Source: Planctomycetia bacterium (GTDB taxonomy: Bacteria > Planctomycetota > Phycisphaerae > Phycisphaerales > SM1A02). From it: a stretch of DNA of 23,820 nt. The stretch's first letter is position 1. Every line of letters begins with the position of its first letter. The position numbers and the translations under genes are program-made. The stretch covers positions 1 to 23,820 of the forward strand of contig SYHM01000185.1 in the NCBI GenBank assembly GCA_005799205.1. Reading direction: 5' to 3'. A model generated the notes under the pieces. That model saw only the letters and a program-made list of their open reading frames with translations. It did not search any database and had not been told where the DNA came from. Positions 21,510 to 23,820 of the stretch are shown here, piece after piece.

Positions 21510-22448
21510 TTGAACAACGCTGACCCCACACTCCGCGCAGCACCCCTCATCGTTGCGGTCACTGGGTCGAGTGGACTGGTTGGCCGAGCCCTCTGCGGTG
21601 CGTTGGTACACGCGGGCCACCGAGTGATTCGACTCGTGCGCAAGACTTCGTCACTCGAGCCAGACGAAGTGCGATGGAGCACCACGAAGACCTTCGACGC
21701 CAATTCGCTCGAAGGGATCGATGCGCTCGTGCACCTCGCGGGAGAAAACATCGCCGCGGGGAGATGGACCGCCGCGCGTAAGCGAGCGATCGCCGCGAGC
21801 CGCATTGATGGCACTCGGCGCCTTTGCGAGGCGGTCGCACAGCTCGCGCGCCCTCCCCGCGTCATCGTGAGCGCCTCTGGTGTGGGGTACTACGGTGATC
21901 GCGCACTCCCGATTGTCGACGAGTCTGCCCCCGCAGGTGAGGGATTTCTCGCGAGCGTCTGCCAAGAGTGGGAAGCGGCTCTCGAGCCAGCCTCCCACAG
22001 AGGCATCCGAACCGTCAGCCTGAGGATCGGCGTCGTGGTGAGCAGAAATGGTGGACTGGTCGCACGGTTACGAGTTCCGTTTCAACTTGGACTTGGTGGC
22101 CGCGTTGGCCGTGGCACGCAGGGAATGAGTTGGATCCAACTGGAGGACCTCATCGAGGTGATTCGCTTTGCACTGGACCACAGCGAACTGCATGGAGCGG
22201 TCAACGCCGTCGCACCAAATCCCGTGACCCAGTTTGAATTCGCCCGCGCCCTCGCTCGCGCGCTCCACCGACCTTGCGCAGTGCCGATGCCCGCCTGGAT
22301 CGTTCGCGTGCTTTGTGGCGAGATGGGAAGGGAGCTGCTGCTCGGCGGCCAATGGGTGGTCTCGTCACGGCTCAGCGCGTACGGATTCCGATTCTCGTGC
22401 GAGCGAATTGAGGATGCGCTGCGACTTGCGGTGGCCGATCCACGGTAA
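21510..22448 (+). CDS. TIGR01777-family NAD(P)-dependent epimerase (YfcH/SDR39U1-like)
   Basis: 312 residues from TTG 21510. The frame is open further left but only inside gmhA, and no other start lies before the nucleotide-binding loop. The Rossmann signature is VAVTGSSGLVGRAL (GxxGxxG, residues 19-25), followed by LVHLAGENIAAGRWTAARKR, SRIDGTRRL, SASGVGYYGDR with the family Y-x-G-D, LRIGVVVSRNGG and MSWIQLEDL. These match the sugar-epimerase-like extended SDR family TIGR01777, whose substrate is unknown; the classical YxxxK is not obvious. AGGGA sits 4-5 nt before the TTG as a possible ribosome binding site. Its last 84 bp overlap the convergent MFS gene. Confidence 0.85.
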   Translation: MNNADPTLRAAPLIVAVTGSSGLVGRALCGALVHAGHRVIRLVRKTSSLEPDEVRWSTTKTFDANSLEGIDALVHLAGENIAAGRWTAARKRAIAASRIDGTRRLCEAVAQLARPPRVIVSASGVGYYGDRALPIVDESAPAGEGFLASVCQEWEAALEPASHRGIRTVSLRIGVVVSRNGGLVARLRVPFQLGLGGRVGRGTQGMSWIQLEDLIEVIRFALDHSELHGAVNAVAPNPVTQFEFARALARALHRPCAVPMPAWIVRVLCGEMGRELLLGGQWVVSSRLSAYGFRFSCERIEDALRLAVADPR

Positions 22449-23600
22449 GAGGGCTGGAATCGCGGCCATCGCAAGGAGGCCACAGACCACAGCGACTGTC
22501 CAGCCTCCGCCACCGATGAGATAACCCGCAAGGCCTGCCGCTGGGCCAATCACATACCCCAGTCCGATGAGCGCCTCATGAGTTGCGCCAGCGTCGATGC
22601 TCGCGCTTCCCACTCGAAGTGCGTAGTAAATCGCTGCGTAGTAAATGACGCCGTGGCCAGCTCCAAAGAGCACCAGTCCAGCCGCGATCGCCCCCACGGA
22701 TGGAGCGGTGACGACGAGTGCAAATCCCACGAGCAAGAACAGTGCTCCCAAGAGCAGGGTTGACCAGCGACCTCGCCAGTGCGACAACTCGAGCATCACA
22801 CCCGCAACGATCACGCGCGTTGTGAGCCACAGTGCCGTCAGTGGCGTCTGATAGGTCGGATTCATCTCAAGTCGGTCGAGGACGTAGGGCATCAGCGGAT
22901 TCAGCGCTCCGATGAGCAAGTACGACGCGGGGAGCAACACACGCGCGCTTCTGAGCTGCGCAACATAGTGCGCTGGCGGTGGCTCCGTGCTGTGCTCGTG
23001 ATGCCCAGGATGGACCGGAAGAAACCATGCACATCCAATCGCGAGCAAACTCAGCGGAGCGAGCGCGAGCAGCGCGAGGCGCGGGTTGATCCATCCATCG
23101 CTCCGCTGCAGAGGCCCCATGAGCACCAGTGAGAGCGCGACTGCGATCATCCAGGCCATACACCACTTACCCACCGCGCGCCTCGTGGCATGTGGATTGC
23201 GCCCAGCAGCGACATACGACTCGACAATCGGCCAGAGACAGGCGCCAGTGACACTCGTGACGAGCACGGTGACGATGACGCCAGCGCTTGAATCACCCAC
23301 GTACACCAATGGAGCGACCATTGCCTGGATCGCGCACAGCACCATGAGCGCTGCGCGCGGGCTCAGTCGGCCATGAAGTTTCGCGAGGCACTTCCCACAA
23401 CTGAGCGCCGCGATTGCATAGAGGGTCCCCGAAGCAATGAAGAGTGAATAGGTTTCCGTTGCTGAGTAGTGGTACTCACGCGATGTGATGAACCCGAGCC
23501 CGTTCCAGACAACGCCAGTTGCGAGTGAATTGGTGACCGTCACCCCGAGTATTCCCCAACTGCTTGCGGCTGGGAGGGCGCGATCGAGGTGCGAGTCCAT
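22365..23600 (-). CDS. Major facilitator superfamily (MFS) transporter
   Basis: 411 residues from ATG 23600, the usual MFS size. About 12 hydrophobic helices fall into two halves, with a hydrophilic central loop (about 197-215: HPGHHEHSTEPPPAHYVAQL) and a basic cytoplasmic loop after helix 2-3 (LHGRLSPRAALM). There is no clear substrate-family signature. It resembles permeases of the YcaD/sugar-efflux style only in general form, so the substrate is unknown. The C-terminal tail after the last helix is about 25 residues and lies within the 84-bp overlap with the epimerase gene. The start is 31 bp from the divergent tRNA-Arg gene. Confidence 0.85.
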   Translation of the reverse strand: MDSHLDRALPAASSWGILGVTVTNSLATGVVWNGLGFITSREYHYSATETYSLFIASGTLYAIAALSCGKCLAKLHGRLSPRAALMVLCAIQAMVAPLVYVGDSSAGVIVTVLVTSVTGACLWPIVESYVAAGRNPHATRRAVGKWCMAWMIAVALSLVLMGPLQRSDGWINPRLALLALAPLSLLAIGCAWFLPVHPGHHEHSTEPPPAHYVAQLRSARVLLPASYLLIGALNPLMPYVLDRLEMNPTYQTPLTALWLTTRVIVAGVMLELSHWRGRWSTLLLGALFLLVGFALVVTAPSVGAIAAGLVLFGAGHGVIYYAAIYYALRVGSASIDAGATHEALIGLGYVIGPAAGLAGYLIGGGGWTVAVVCGLLAMAAIPALLPWIGHRKSQRILNSLARESESVRAEP

Positions 23601-23610
23601 GGGGCGAGAG

Positions 23611-23620
23611 AGGGTAGCCT
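23611..23620. promoter_or_regulatory. Overlapping -10 elements for tRNA-Arg (TAGCCT) and the MFS gene (TACCCT)
   Basis: Plus strand TAGCCT (23615-23620) lies 11 nt before the tRNA 5' end. Minus strand TACCCT (23616-23611) lies 10 nt before ATG 23600. The two hexamers share the central TA. No good -35 is seen on either strand; the 31-bp gap leaves little room for other promoters. Confidence 0.35.
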
Positions 23621-23631
23621 CGGCGAGATGA

Positions 23632-23705
23632 GTCCTCGTAGCTCAATTGGATAGAGCGTTGCCCTCCGAAGGCAAAGGTTGTGCGTTCGACCCGCACCGA
23701 GGACG
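23632..23705 (+). tRNA. tRNA-Arg (anticodon CCG)
   Basis: A full cloverleaf can be folded. The acceptor is GTCCTCG (23632-23638) with CGAGGAC (23698-23704) and discriminator G23705. The D arm is GCTC/GAGC, the anticodon arm TTGCC-CTCCGAA-GGCAA with anticodon CCG at 23666-23668, the variable loop AGGTT, and the T arm GTGCG-TTCGACC-CGCAC. CCA is not encoded. The tRNA reads CGG codons. Confidence 0.95.
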
Positions 23706-23820
23706 TTTTGCGATTATCGCACGGTCTTTTTGCCGAGCAGCTATTCGAACCCTATCGTTGCGCAGGAGAGGTCTTGTTCGCTATGCCGCAAAGTCAGCAC
23801 CCATCACATCAATCGCTCCA
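23706..23820. other. Region after tRNA-Arg with possible terminator and edge gene start
   Basis: This 115-bp stretch starts with a small hairpin and T-run, then shows no clear signal until AGGAG at 23764-23768. After that, TTG 23774 or the in-frame ATG 23783 could begin a gene that runs off the window. Only about a dozen codons are visible, so no product can be named. Confidence 0.3.
23709..23731 (+). terminator. Possible intrinsic terminator of tRNA-Arg
   Basis: TGCGA (23709-23713), a 3-nt loop and TCGCA (23717-23721), then CGGTC and a T5 run (23727-23731). The stem is only 5 bp and the T-run starts 5 bases after it, so it is weak. Confidence 0.4.

Noticed and set aside
1..23820. Search for a defence system, mobile element, CRISPR array or prophage
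   Set aside because: No repeat-spacer pattern, transposase, integrase, nuclease or toxin-antitoxin pair was seen; the genes are housekeeping or envelope-related.

Overview
The window reads as one ordinary, gene-dense bacterial chromosome segment. It is fairly GC-rich, with short intergenic gaps and many 4-bp ATGA overlaps. I see no transposase, integrase, phage gene, CRISPR array or rRNA. The gene content suggests a planctomycete-like bacterium, perhaps of the Phycisphaerae: an alternate GlmU of the type found in Planctomycetota and Bacteroidetes, mreBCD, a GmhA-type heptose isomerase, Lnt, MauE-like/thioredoxin-like proteins and many GTG or TTG starts. This placement is an inference from gene families and is not proven.

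Layout, left to right. (1) 1-3051: the end of accD, then lnt, whose reading frame continues into a lipobox-like segment and a HEAT-repeat domain. (2) 3176-7092: a cell-shape cluster with a membrane-anchored coiled-coil protein, a small Ala/Lys-rich membrane protein, then mreB, mreC and mreD. (3) 7102-11846: an alternate GlmU, a large GlcD-GlcF type FAD/Fe-S dehydrogenase and a stand-alone response-regulator receiver. (4) 11847-13902: a small minus-strand gene and a POT-family peptide transporter. (5) 13916-16944: a NUDIX hydrolase convergent with a minus-strand operon of a MenG/UbiE methyltransferase, an amidohydrolase-fold protein that has lost its metal ligands, and a lipoprotein. (6) 17045-18797: a cobalamin-binding-fold protein without the usual His, then tilS. 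(7) 18835-21491 (minus): gmhA followed by two tandem membrane/thioredoxin-like proteins. (8) 21510-23600: a TIGR01777-type epimerase convergent with and overlapping an MFS transporter. (9) 23632-23705: tRNA-Arg(CCG) with a weak terminator.

Much of the window serves the cell envelope: lipoprotein acylation (Lnt), the rod-shape scaffold (MreBCD and two associated membrane proteins), UDP-GlcNAc supply (alternate GlmU), heptose synthesis (GmhA) and extracytoplasmic redox proteins.

The most notable signals are: a repeated TAG-N-N-T hexamer exactly 6 nt before the start codon of five transcription-unit heads, pointing to leaderless mRNAs; an 18-bp divergent intergenic region that appears to be one bidirectional promoter; an amidohydrolase-fold protein in which every canonical metal-ligand position I can align is changed; the Lnt-lipobox-HEAT fusion; and paired thioredoxin-like membrane proteins that share a second CxxC.
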